From IMG/VR virus record IMGVR_UViG_3300000553_000069, positions 1 through 47,026 of that record: a stretch of DNA of 47,026 nucleotides; one strand, written 5' to 3'. This stretch comes from a virus. Below are positions 1 to 6,009 of this stretch, piece by piece; position 1 is the first letter of the stretch, and each line of letters begins with the position of its first letter. The notes beneath the pieces were generated by a model. The model saw nothing but the letters and a program-made list of their open reading frames with translations, made no database searches and was not told the DNA's origin. Made by a program: the position numbers and the translations under genes.

Positions 1-184
1 ATTTAAAACAACTGACCTGGGCCTGTTGCCATATCCAATCCAGTCTTTCAGCATCAGCTTTCAGTGAGTCATTTTCAGCTTGTAATTTGTCAATGTCTTC
101 TTGAACATAAGTGGCAACCCATTTGTCACCTGTGAAGATTTCAACAGCATCTGTGTCCCGGTTGATTCTTATCTGTACGTTCAT
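1..184 (-). CDS. Small coiled-coil protein, C-terminus cut by window edge
   Basis: An open frame starts with ATG at 184 and runs off the left edge without a stop; 61 residues are visible, beginning MNVQIRINRDTDAVEIF. The second half (QEDIDKLQAENDSLKADAERL) has the heptad look of a coiled coil. The ATG overlaps the TGA of the upstream gene (ATGA, 4 nt), with AAGAGA as a weak ribosome-binding site, so the two are translationally coupled. The family is not recognised; many phages have short early genes with a similar LxAENxxLKA tail. Partial gene, function unknown. Confidence 0.6.
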   Translation of the reverse strand, partial: MNVQIRINRDTDAVEIFTGDKWVATYVQEDIDKLQAENDSLKADAERLDWIWQQAQVSCFK

Positions 185-471
185 TTCTCTTGTGCCTTTC
201 TTATATGGAGTTCCATCTTCTTTTCTAAAGCTGTTTTCTTTGGTTCTAATTCTTGAATTTTTGCTTTCAACGCTTCTATTTCAGCTAAATTTCCTTTGTA
301 TGTTTCATCCATCCACATATAGGCTTTGTTTGCTGTATCTAGTTCTTTTCGTAACGCATCTATTTCCGCTTGTTGCTGGCGTAGCACAGATTCAAGTTTT
401 AAGAAAAACTCGTGGTCGTCTGTTTCTCTCAAACATTCTGAAATTAAAGCAGTAAGTTCATTTGCGTTCAT
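181..471 (-). CDS. Small coiled-coil early protein, paralogue of next gene
   Basis: 96 residues, charged and almost wholly helical, with heptads through residues 20-90 (LRQQQAEIDALRKEL). The start MNANEL and the LRQQQxEI segment recur in the upstream gene at 468-674, so the two are probably tandem paralogues. The ATG overlaps the upstream stop by 4 nt (ATGA) and has AAGGAT upstream. Likely a member of the short early operon driven by the promoter at 1597-1625. Function unknown; no catalytic motif is visible. Confidence 0.7.
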   Translation of the reverse strand: MNANELTALISECLRETDDHEFFLKLESVLRQQQAEIDALRKELDTANKAYMWMDETYKGNLAEIEALKAKIQELEPKKTALEKKMELHIRKAQEK

Positions 472-674
472 TTGTCTAATCCTTGATGTTGGCGGATCAC
501 CGGAGCCCAGACTGCCCGATAGTCTTCCAAGAATGCCACTTGTTGTCGTAGGTCCGTGATTTCAGATTGTTGCTGGCGTAGCATATCTGCCGATTTACTG
601 ATAGCCGGACTACGGCAATCATTATCCCAATGCCAATCCAATTCATCAGCTAATTCATTTGCGTTCATTACCAT
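468..674 (-). CDS. Small early protein with MNANEL start
   Basis: Up to 68 residues. Two in-frame ATG codons are possible (674 and 668); the second gives MNANELADELDW, matching the MNANEL start of the neighbouring paralogue, and sits in a TAATG stop-start junction with the gene above, so 668 is probably the true start. A short helical segment (MLRQQQSEITDLRQQV) follows. Part of the overlapping early operon. Function unknown. Confidence 0.65.
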   Translation of the reverse strand: MVMNANELADELDWHWDNDCRSPAISKSADMLRQQQSEITDLRQQVAFLEDYRAVWAPVIRQHQGLDK

Positions 675-856
675 TGTTCTACCTTTTCTAATGCTTTAAT
701 CAATTCAGATATGACTCGTTTGTCAATATTGATAAACCGTGTCCGATCCACTTGGTTGGGATACAGTTGTATTCTCACCCGATCGCCCATGTCAATTATG
801 GAAGCATATTGTAAGCCCTGCGATTCGATTGTGGTGGTTGGATAAACGGCATTCAT
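668..856 (-). CDS. Small early hypothetical protein
   Basis: 62 residues beginning MNAVYPTTTIESQ. The middle (DRVRIQLYPNQVDRTRFINID) looks like beta strands and the end (ISELIKALEKVEQW) like one helix. It overlaps the upstream gene by 4 nt and the downstream start, so it belongs to the coupled operon. No family recognised. Confidence 0.6.
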   Translation of the reverse strand: MNAVYPTTTIESQGLQYASIIDMGDRVRIQLYPNQVDRTRFINIDKRVISELIKALEKVEQW

Positions 857-1062
857 TGTTCAACTCCAAAAATATCATCAATTCTACGAACGCTGTCGTA
901 ATCAGATACCGATTTGGCTTCCTGCAATACCAACTCTACAAACCGTTCCTGGAATACAGAATTCCATCCAGCAGGGTCAAGAACTAAAGTCCGTTCCGAG
1001 CACATAGTATCAGCATATTCCTCGGCCTGTTGGGCCAGCTGTTGAATAAGTTTAGTGTTCAT
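853..1062 (-). CDS. Small helical early protein
   Basis: 69 residues starting MNTKLIQQLAQQAEEYAD. The central FQERFVELVLQEAK resembles the short helix (QEKFAELIVxEC) of many small phage proteins of unknown role, so it is probably one of that common group. Overlaps the downstream gene by 4 nt; GGAAGAAA precedes the ATG. Function unknown. Confidence 0.65.
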   Translation of the reverse strand: MNTKLIQQLAQQAEEYADTMCSERTLVLDPAGWNSVFQERFVELVLQEAKSVSDYDSVRRIDDIFGVEQ

Positions 1063-1074
1063 TTTCTTCCTTTA

Positions 1075-1386
1075 TTACCATAGTCCTGTGTGAGCGTCGT
1101 CTACTTTAATACCTGTAGTAATCATATTAGGATTGTCATCAATCCAAACATCAATATTGATACCTTGACTGTAAGCATACGATCTTTTTGCGACTCCGGA
1201 TGTGAACAAGATAGCATCATTACCGAGCGATCTGCCTAAAGCATCATATACTTCGTCTGAATGGCTATCACTTCTGGCAGTGACGCAATACACCTTATGT
1301 CCGCGACTCTGCGCCAGATCGATCATCAAATCCCAAAAGATTGGATCTCTGGTGTAAGTGTCATCGTAGTCTAATGCCAAGTTCAT
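1075..1386 (-). CDS. HAD-like phosphatase, short phage form
   Basis: 103 residues. The N-terminal LALDYDDTYT is HAD motif I (DxDxT) with the nucleophile Asp at about residue 6; CVTARS at about 34-39 is motif II (T/S), and WIDDNPN at about 82 is the acidic motif IV. There is no room for a cap domain. Small HAD proteins of this kind are common in T4-like phages and may dephosphorylate nucleotides or polynucleotide ends; the substrate is not visible. The start ATG overlaps the TGA of the 59-residue gene upstream by 1 nt. Confidence 0.8.
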   Translation of the reverse strand: MNLALDYDDTYTRDPIFWDLMIDLAQSRGHKVYCVTARSDSHSDEVYDALGRSLGNDAILFTSGVAKRSYAYSQGINIDVWIDDNPNMITTGIKVDDAHTGLW

Positions 1387-1565
1387 CAGTTCATCCCGTA
1401 TCCAAGAGCCCAGTTTGCTTGATCGTCAAGCACAAGTTGATCCAACCAATCTGTGTGTAGATCCAGCAGGCGACCAAATGCGGCCAAGTCACCTGAGTAG
1501 GTGCCGTCAATCTTTAGAGTGATTCCACTCTGTGCCAACAAGTGTTTTAGCGTGTCTTGTGTCAT
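1386..1565 (-). CDS. Small hypothetical protein, first gene of early operon
   Basis: 59 residues from MTQDTLKHLLAQSG to the end ALGYGMN. The ATG at 1565 has a good ribosome-binding site (GGAGCAGAAA) and the stop TGA overlaps the next ATG by one base. It lies directly below the promoter at 1597-1625, so it heads the leftward small-gene operon. Acidic, Leu- and Asp-rich; no family recognised. Confidence 0.65.
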   Translation of the reverse strand: MTQDTLKHLLAQSGITLKIDGTYSGDLAAFGRLLDLHTDWLDQLVLDDQANWALGYGMN

Positions 1566-1596
1566 TTTCTGCTCCTAAATTCTAACTGTATGTAAT

Positions 1597-1625
1597 ATTA
1601 TAGCATTTTGGGGATTATCGGTCAA
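1597..1625 (-). promoter_or_regulatory. Sigma70-type promoter for small early operon
   Basis: TTGACC, 17 bp spacer, TATAAT, reading leftwards. It is about 30 nt above the first gene of the operon (start 1565). Confidence 0.75.
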
Positions 1626-1689
1626 CCTAAACGGTGTTGTATTTTCACAACAAAAGTATAAATGTCCGTGGATAATGCTGAATAATAGT

Positions 1690-1818
1690 ATGAACAATAC
1701 ACCATTTACCTACTACCTATGCTGGTCCAACGGAATTACAACTAAAATGTCCGAAGACTGCCCAGGTCCGGACTGGACCCGAGGCAGAACTACATTGCAG
1801 GTCCATTCCCATTCTTAA
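1690..1818 (+). CDS. Possible 42-residue plus-strand protein
   Basis: Reads MNNTPFTYYLCWSNG to the end LQVHSHS. No ribosome-binding site, but the bases before the start (GAATAATAGTATGAA) match those before the HNH endonuclease at 4916 (AAATAATAGTATGAA). Its end overlaps the convergent phosphoesterase gene by 29 nt. Could be a leaderless late-type gene or a remnant of the same mobile cassette. Weakly supported. Confidence 0.3.
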   Translation: MNNTPFTYYLCWSNGITTKMSEDCPGPDWTRGRTTLQVHSHS

Positions 1819-2395
1819 ATCCGACTCCCCCTCCCTGCTCTTTAATCCTCTTTAATACATCTTCAAATAAGATTGGAGCAAAGTCGGGTAGTTGTTCAAC
1901 GGACACATTGAAATATCGTGGATCAATCTCGTCGCTATATAGAATTTTGCCGGTCTTGGCATCAACTCCGCGTGGCTTCATTACACGATTGGCGTGGAGG
2001 TGGCCGTGGATTGAGCAACCAAATCTACCTAGCGATTCTTCATGAATAGGAATATGGCTAAGAATCATTCCATTCATCACATGATATGCACGAAGTTCAC
2101 GGAAGTATTTCCGGTAGTCCTCATCTTTAAAAATGTCGTGATTACCACGAATAAGAACCTTGTCTCCGTTAAGTCTATCCATAATAGGCAATGCTTTTCG
2201 ATTCATAACAACATCACCTAAGTGGTAAACTTTGTCGTTAGGTCGTACTCTTTCGTTCCAAGCCTTGACCATTGCTTCGTCCATTTCCGCCGGATCTGTC
2301 CACGGGCGAAGTTTTGTAACACCATCTCCGCGTGTGAAGCGACATACACCGGCATGACCAAAGTGTGTGTCTGATACTAAAAATACTGCTGGCAT
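1790..2395 (-). CDS. Calcineurin-like metallophosphoesterase
   Basis: 201 residues with the full set of metallophosphoesterase motifs: SDTHFGH (residues 8-14), GDVV (about 60), GNHD (about 84), SHIPIH (about 113) and HGHLH (about 129), which bind two metal ions. Length fits the small phage and bacterial members. Known family roles include phosphodiester and 2',3'-cyclic nucleotide hydrolysis; the substrate here is unknown. A strong ribosome-binding site (AAAGGAG) precedes the ATG and a TTGACA/TATAAT promoter lies about 35 nt above. It is a single-gene transcription unit on the edge of the tRNA cluster. Confidence 0.9.
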   Translation of the reverse strand: MPAVFLVSDTHFGHAGVCRFTRGDGVTKLRPWTDPAEMDEAMVKAWNERVRPNDKVYHLGDVVMNRKALPIMDRLNGDKVLIRGNHDIFKDEDYRKYFRELRAYHVMNGMILSHIPIHEESLGRFGCSIHGHLHANRVMKPRGVDAKTGKILYSDEIDPRYFNVSVEQLPDFAPILFEDVLKRIKEQGGGVGFKNGNGPAM

Positions 2396-2426
2396 ATTCG
2401 GCTCCTTTCTTTATGGTTAATATGCT

Positions 2427-2455
2427 ATTATACTATAAAAGTATTTTGTTGTCAA
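2427..2455 (-). promoter_or_regulatory. Consensus sigma70-type promoter
   Basis: TTGACA, 17 bp, TATAAT: a perfect match, reading leftwards into the metallophosphoesterase gene. It begins 4 nt beyond the encoded CCA of tRNA-Arg. Confidence 0.85.
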
Positions 2456-2458
2456 TTC

Positions 2459-2535
2459 TGGTGGGTCTTGAGAGACTCGAACTCCCAACCGCTGGTTTCG
2501 AAGACCAGAACTCTAATCCATTGAGCTAAAGACCC
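2459..2535 (-). tRNA. tRNA-Arg(TCG)
   Basis: Acceptor GGGTCTT pairs with AAGACCC; discriminator A; CCA encoded. Anticodon loop CTTCGAA gives TCG, reading the CGA codon. Normal T arm with loop TTCGAGT. Last gene of the leftward tRNA cluster. Confidence 0.9.
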
Positions 2536-2541
2536 ATTGTT

Positions 2542-2615
2542 TGGAGCGGGTAGAGAGAATCGAACTCTCAAATAATCCTTGGCAAGGATTCAGGATACCT
2601 TTTCATCATACCCGC
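2542..2615 (-). tRNA. tRNA-Gly(GCC)
   Basis: Acceptor GCGGGTA/TACCCGC, discriminator T, CCA encoded. Anticodon loop TTGCCAA gives GCC in a 5-bp stem (AATCC/GGATT). Confidence 0.88.
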
Positions 2616-2620
2616 ACTAC

Positions 2621-2707
2621 TGGCGGAAGATATAGGAATCGAACCTATCAGCCCATTTCTGAACGGAGGTTTAGCAAACCTCGGTCGCACCTTGCAACAC
2701 ATCTTCC
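2621..2707 (-). tRNA. tRNA-Ser(GCT)
   Basis: Acceptor GGAAGAT/ATCTTCC, discriminator G, CCA encoded. Anticodon loop TTGCTAA gives GCT. A long variable arm, as expected for a serine tRNA. Confidence 0.88.
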
Positions 2708-2713
2708 TTAGTT

Positions 2714-2806
2714 TGGCGGAAGGCAGAAGAGTCGAACTCCATCCGCTTTTGGCAGAACCTGGTTTTCAAGGCCAGTCGCGGGACCATCCCCACTGCATTA
2801 CCTTCC
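2714..2806 (-). tRNA. tRNA-Ser(TGA)
   Basis: Acceptor GGAAGGT/GCCTTCC, discriminator G, CCA encoded. Anticodon loop CTTGAAA gives TGA. Long variable arm typical of serine tRNAs. Shares its acceptor start with the neighbouring tRNA-Ser(GCT). Confidence 0.88.
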
Positions 2807-2814
2807 TTTATTAC

Positions 2815-2893
2815 TGGCTCCACAGCGTGGGCTCGAACCCAGCTAGTCATTGATTAACAGTCAAGTCCGTGCGCCTAGCTCGGATTCTGCGGA
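2815..2893 (-). tRNA. tRNA-Asn(GTT)
   Basis: Acceptor TCCGCAG/CTGTGGA, discriminator G, CCA encoded. Anticodon loop CTGTTAA gives GTT. The fifth anticodon-stem pair is a C-T mismatch. Confidence 0.85.
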
Positions 2894-2901
2894 ATAGATT
2901 G

Positions 2902-2979
2902 TGGTCTGCGTGGGAGGATTTGAACCTCCAGCCTCCTCGTTCCAAACAAGGCCGTCTACCAGGTTGACATTACACACAG
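2902..2979 (-). tRNA. tRNA-Pro(TGG)
   Basis: Acceptor CTGTGTG/CACGCAG with the C1-G72 pair usual for bacterial proline tRNAs; discriminator A and CCA encoded. Anticodon loop TTTGGAA gives TGG. Confidence 0.87.
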
Positions 2980-2986
2980 ATTGTTT

Positions 2987-3062
2987 TGGTGCCCTCACCA
3001 TGATTCGAACACGGGACATCCTGATTACAAAACAGGTACTCTACCAACTGAGCTATAAGGGC
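2987..3062 (-). tRNA. tRNA-Thr(TGT)
   Basis: Acceptor GCCCTTA/TGAGGGC, discriminator A, CCA encoded. Anticodon loop TTTGTAA gives TGT. Canonical D and T arms. Confidence 0.9.
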
Positions 3063-3068
3063 AATACT

Positions 3069-3145
3069 TGGCGTCCTCACCCGGTGACGATCCGGGCTTA
3101 CCGACGTGAAAGGCCGGGGTTCTAACCAACATAAACTATGAGGAC
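3069..3145 (-). tRNA. tRNA-Glu(TTC) with unusual T loop
   Basis: Acceptor GTCCTCA/TGAGGAC, discriminator G, CCA encoded. Anticodon loop CTTTCAC gives TTC. The T loop reads ATCGTCA, so the usual T54 and A58 are both replaced. Its 5' ten bases overlap the end of the homing endonuclease gene, whose TAG stop lies in the acceptor and position 8-9 region. Confidence 0.83.
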
Positions 3146-3894
3146 ATAACTCTACCTTTGTGTCCTTTACCAGCACAAGTGCGCGAGCAGAAGACTACAT
3201 CGGTTTTTAATTTTTTATTTTTACTAAATCTGTTATTACAGTGATTACATACATATTCATATTTAGGTTTATATCCGTCGAATAGTGTATAATATTCACT
3301 AGTGTTATATTGTTGCGTTACATAATCGAACGCATACTGTAAATCATCTCTTCGCAATACTTTTACATTGTATCCGAAGTGCTCTGCTACTTTAGTCTTA
3401 CGATCTACTGAATCTTGCTTCTCGTATCCTTTAGTCTCGATGATAGTTTTATTGTCTGCTAACAAGAAATCGGGATAATATTTTACACTATTATGTTCAA
3501 GGACACCATCGAATCGAGTAAATTTAATATCGTGTTCGATGCTATAAATGACCCAGCATAATTCGTAAGTAGAGCCGCAATATATTCCCCGGTAGTAACC
3601 CGATTTACTGCGACCGGATCCTTCTCTATATCCGCCTGGTGCCTTGCGCTGATACTTAGACGAACATTTACGCGAACAGTATGTTTTACTAAGATATGGT
3701 TTTGTCTCGAAGGTATCACCGCACTTGCAAGATTTAACAATAGTCGTAGCTTTAATAACTTTATCGCTTTTAAACGCCGCGGTAGATTTAACTGCTTTAT
3801 CAGCCTCGGACCAGGATCTACTGTTTGCACAAGTTCTTGAACAATACATACCTGCTTTACTATGTGTTGTATTACATTTAGGACACGTTTTCAT
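3136..3894 (-). CDS. PD-(D/E)XK homing endonuclease with Cys-rich zinc ribbons
   Basis: 252 residues. Four Cys clusters (CPKCN, CKCGD, CNHCN, each followed by CSRTC or CSRKC) look like zinc ribbons at residues 4-23, 56-78 and 216-241. Between them is a Vsr-like nuclease core: E111 (STYELCW), PD at 141-142, and ExK at 153-155 (IETKGYE). This fits a free-standing homing endonuclease of the PD-(D/E)XK class. It sits between tRNA-Asp and tRNA-Glu, and its stop lies inside tRNA-Glu, so insertion into the tRNA array is evident. A sigma70-type promoter and a CTAAATA box 5 nt before the ATG precede it; there is no ribosome-binding site. Confidence 0.8.
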   Translation of the reverse strand: MKTCPKCNTTHSKAGMYCSRTCANSRSWSEADKAVKSTAAFKSDKVIKATTIVKSCKCGDTFETKPYLSKTYCSRKCSSKYQRKAPGGYREGSGRSKSGYYRGIYCGSTYELCWVIYSIEHDIKFTRFDGVLEHNSVKYYPDFLLADNKTIIETKGYEKQDSVDRKTKVAEHFGYNVKVLRRDDLQYAFDYVTQQYNTSEYYTLFDGYKPKYEYVCNHCNNRFSKNKKLKTDVVFCSRTCAGKGHKGRVMSS

Positions 3895-3899
3895 ACTAT

Positions 3900-3906
3900 T
3901 ATTTAG
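3900..3906 (-). promoter_or_regulatory. Late-promoter-like CTAAATA box
   Basis: CTAAATA with 5 nt to the ATG of the endonuclease at 3894 (CTAAATAATAGTATG). Similar to the T4 late -10 element TATAAATA; a transcript from it would start at about the ATG. Confidence 0.5.
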
Positions 3907-3943
3907 TATCGAACCTCTATTTTACATTGTTTTAACTATCCTT

Positions 3944-3972
3944 AGTATAACACTGGTTGAATTTATTGTCAA
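3944..3972 (-). promoter_or_regulatory. Sigma70-type promoter
   Basis: TTGACA, 17 bp, TATACT, reading leftwards into the endonuclease gene and the tRNAs beyond it. Confidence 0.75.
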
Positions 3973-3981
3973 CCTAAAACT

Positions 3982-4057
3982 TGGCGGACTACAGGAGTTT
4001 CGATCTCCTTACCTCTGCAGTGACAGTGCAGTGCTCTCCCGATTGAGCTAGTAATCC
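3982..4057 (-). tRNA. tRNA-Asp(GTC)
   Basis: Acceptor GGATTAC/GTAGTCC, discriminator G, CCA encoded. Anticodon loop CTGTCAC gives GTC in a 5-bp stem (CTGCA/TGCAG). Confidence 0.9.
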
Positions 4058-4062
4058 GTATT

Positions 4063-4136
4063 TGGTTGCGGGACCAGGAGTCGAACCTGGCTGACTGGCT
4101 TATGAGACCAGCGAACTACCGATATTCCATCCCGCG
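4063..4136 (-). tRNA. Initiator tRNA-fMet(CAT)
   Basis: Begins CGCGGGA and ends TCCCGCAACCA, so position 1 (C) faces A72: the unpaired C1-A72 that marks bacterial initiator tRNA. The D stem has A11-T24, another initiator feature. Anticodon loop CTCATAA gives CAT. The anticodon stem has two of the three initiator G-C pairs; the third is a T31-G39 wobble. CCA encoded. Confidence 0.87.
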
Positions 4137-4142
4137 ATTGTT

Positions 4143-4220
4143 TGGAGGTAAGGGTGAGATTCGAACTCACGATTTTAGGGATTTGCAGTCCCTTGCATTG
4201 GGCCTCTCTGCCACCTTACC
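4143..4220 (-). tRNA. tRNA-Cys(GCA)
   Basis: Acceptor GGTAAGG/CCTTACC, discriminator T as usual for cysteine, CCA encoded. Anticodon loop CTGCAAA gives GCA. Its 5' end directly adjoins the structured RNA at 4221-4800, so RNase P cleavage here would also form the 3' end of that RNA. Confidence 0.9.
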
Positions 4221-4800
4221 ATTATTGTTAAGATTACTGTCGTATGTTTAAGAACTCGTGGATGGATTGGGTACCATGCGGCAGTTGTTCCCTTGTGGTC
4301 GTTATGCCGTCTCAGCATACGGCGTTCTCTCGTGGAGTAAGTTGCACAAGGTGGTTATCTTCCTTGACAGTTAGGATTGCTTACTCTTTCGCTCACAATC
4401 TTAACAATAATGGTGGGGTGTAAGGCTGTAGTTACTTGCGAGGGGCAAACCTCTAATGGAACTACTCATTACGAACCTGCAACTACCACCGCAGTCGAGC
4501 TTTTTGTTGAGCCATGCTCCTTAGACAGTTTGCCGCTGTAAGGATTACTTTCTCAACTGCCCTCCGTTCATGGCCTCCAACACCGCTGATTCGTTCCTTG
4601 TCGGTCTGTTTCAGTGACAGCTTGGAGTCACCCTAGTGGCACAGGTTTACCTTATTACCATATTGAAACACACTAATGTATCTTGTATACGGGCGCCCTA
4701 GGCATAACTATCTGCCCCCACTAATACGTTTCAATATAGCAACCCTTCTCAGGGTACCCTATTCTACCTAAATTGTTAATGAACTTTAATTACTTACTAT
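4221..4800 (-). ncRNA. Candidate large structured phage RNA (ROOL/GOLLD-like)
   Basis: About 580 nt with no credible reading frame, between a consensus promoter (4807-4835) and tRNA-Cys. Paired elements are dense: a perfect 15-bp inverted repeat (4221-4235 with 4397-4411) closes a 3' domain of about 190 nt holding further stems (CCTTGTG/CACAAGG, GAGTAAG/CTTACTC, GCCGT/ACGGC). A 10-bp repeat (4660-4669 with 4728-4737) closes a 5' domain. Known ROOL and GOLLD RNAs are of similar size and lie beside tRNAs in phage genomes; the length here is nearer ROOL. The class is inferred from context and fold, not from a covariance search. Confidence 0.65.
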
Positions 4801-4806
4801 ACAACT

Positions 4807-4835
4807 ATTATAGCTTCGGTTGAATTAATTGTCAA
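4807..4835 (-). promoter_or_regulatory. Consensus sigma70-type promoter of structured RNA and tRNAs
   Basis: TTGACA, 17 bp, TATAAT, a perfect match reading leftwards. The expected start near 4800 marks the 5' end of the structured RNA; tRNA-Cys, tRNA-fMet and tRNA-Asp follow in the same transcript. Confidence 0.85.
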
Positions 4836-4868
4836 CCAAATTAGGTGTTGTATTTTTACAACGAATAT

Positions 4869-4892
4869 GGTGCGCAAAATAGTTTGCGAACC
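4869..4892. repeat. Stem-loop between divergent transcription units
   Basis: CGCAAA-atag-TTTGCG with GGT/ACC extending the stem around one mismatch. Lies between the leftward promoter at 4807-4835 and the rightward HNH gene. No T run, so not an evident terminator. Confidence 0.45.
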
Positions 4893-4903
4893 TGCTTATT
4901 CAG

Positions 4904-4910
4904 CTAAATA
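4904..4910 (+). promoter_or_regulatory. Late-promoter-like CTAAATA box
   Basis: CTAAATA followed by ATAGT and the ATG of the HNH endonuclease, the same 13-base context as upstream of the gene at 3894 on the other strand. No ribosome-binding site is present. Confidence 0.5.
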
Positions 4911-4915
4911 ATAGT

Positions 4916-5827
4916 ATGAAAACACTATGTTCTTGTATTGCATGCCACGAAGTAAAATCTACCAAAGGCATACACACTCATTTTTTAATAGCACACGATA
5001 AAGAATATGCTAAGAAACACTACGATAAGTCAATGGCTGGATTTAAGATTGCTAAAGATTCAAACATAAAAAATCTTAATGATCGAATCACTAAGTATTA
5101 TCTGTCTCCAACAACTTGCGCTCATTGTAATACTACATTGCCTTACGAATCAAGGCACTTAACTTATTGTTCTAAATCTTGTTCATCAAGTGCTACTAAT
5201 TCCACACATTCCGCTGAATCTCGTCAACAACAACGCTTATCTACTCAATCAACTATGTATGGTATCGAAATAAGCGGTGATTTTTCACCGTTAGCAAAAA
5301 ATACTTGCGAAAAATGCTCTAAAGTATTTTTATCTAAATCTCCTCGCCGATTCTGCAACGAAGATTGTCGAGGTAGAAAAAATCCGACTGAACAAGTAGA
5401 AATTGTAGGGGATTTCTCTCCCTTACGCAAGTGTTCTTGCAAAGTATGCCACATTAAATTTTTAGCAAGGACAAGCCTTCAATTCTGTAATACTCATAAA
5501 GAATATCATTCCAATAAACGAAGCGAATATCGTTTTCGATTTAATGTTTACGACTATCCTGATTTGTTCGACCTTAACTTACTTAACGCAGTAGGATTTT
5601 ATGCTCCTGGTGGAAAATCCGGCAAATGGAATCCTAACGGACTAAGCAGAGACCATAAAATATCTATTACAGAAGCAATTAAAAATAACTACGATCCATA
5701 TTTTATTACTCATCCTCTTAACTGCGAGCTAATGCCGCATTCTGACAATAACAAGAAAAAAGGCAAATCGTCTTTAACCTATAAGGAACTTGTTCTGCAG
5801 GTTACTGAATATGATGGTGGGCACTAA
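4916..5827 (+). CDS. HNH homing endonuclease with repeated zinc-finger modules
   Basis: 303 residues, on the plus strand against its neighbours. The C-terminal third holds an HNH fold: RDHKIS (D246, H247), NCELMP (N269) and NNKKKG (about 278). Before it are several Cys pairs, including two tandem modules of about 50 residues that each begin GDFSPL and carry CxxC...FCN (about 121-151 and 165-193), likely zinc-binding DNA readers. The gene separates the structured RNA from an aberrant tRNA-Tyr; its last bases (TGGTGGGCACTAA) overlap the CCA and acceptor end of that tRNA. This fits a mobile free-standing endonuclease inserted into the tRNA region. Confidence 0.83.
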   Translation: MKTLCSCIACHEVKSTKGIHTHFLIAHDKEYAKKHYDKSMAGFKIAKDSNIKNLNDRITKYYLSPTTCAHCNTTLPYESRHLTYCSKSCSSSATNSTHSAESRQQQRLSTQSTMYGIEISGDFSPLAKNTCEKCSKVFLSKSPRRFCNEDCRGRKNPTEQVEIVGDFSPLRKCSCKVCHIKFLARTSLQFCNTHKEYHSNKRSEYRFRFNVYDYPDLFDLNLLNAVGFYAPGGKSGKWNPNGLSRDHKISITEAIKNNYDPYFITHPLNCELMPHSDNNKKKGKSSLTYKELVLQVTEYDGGH

Positions 5828-5903
5828 AGGAGTTGAACCTAATCGCCAGCCGCTCTGCATATTATGGCAAGGGTTTTACAGACCCCCGCAGAGAATAGCA
5901 CCC
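5815..5903 (-). tRNA. Aberrant tRNA-Tyr(GTA)-like gene
   Basis: Acceptor GGGTGCT/AGTGCCC, discriminator A and CCA are encoded, and the anticodon arm GGGT-CTGTAAA-ACCC gives GTA with the loop sequence usual for bacterial tyrosine tRNA. The variable region is long, as in Tyr. But only about 10 nt replace the D arm and the T stem pairs at just three positions. CTCTGC in the D region can instead pair with GCAGAG in the variable region. Either a decayed tRNA next to an inserted endonuclease, or a tRNA-like element of another RNA. Confidence 0.45.
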
Positions 5904-5926
5904 ATTTAACGCTCTCTTAAGAATGC

Positions 5927-6009
5927 GTGTAATAAAGTGTATTGTATGCTTAGGGAATACTCTGGCGAGTAAGCGACCAACAACGGGTACGCAATACACT
6001 TTATTACGC
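5927..6009 (-). ncRNA. Long hairpin RNA element
   Basis: A perfect 16-bp inverted repeat (5929-5944 with 5992-6007), extended by a G-T and a G-C pair, encloses a 47-nt loop. The surrounding 5904-6120 has no gene of its own. Being just upstream of the aberrant tRNA-Tyr in the leftward direction, it is probably transcribed with it. Function unknown; could be a processing stem or part of a larger structured RNA split by the HNH gene. Confidence 0.4.

Noticed and set aside
326-559. Plus-strand frame of 77 residues
   Set aside because: Antisense to two overlapping minus-strand genes; codon pattern is that of a shadow frame.
2901-3125. Plus-strand frame of 74 residues across the tRNA cluster
   Set aside because: It runs antisense through tRNA-Pro, tRNA-Thr and tRNA-Glu, whose folds are complete.
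4066-4251. Plus-strand frame of 61 residues
   Set aside because: Antisense to tRNA-fMet and tRNA-Cys; no ribosome-binding site.
4221-4800. A self-splicing group I or II intron in the tRNA region
   Set aside because: No interrupted gene or split tRNA flanks the region and it directly adjoins a complete tRNA-Cys.
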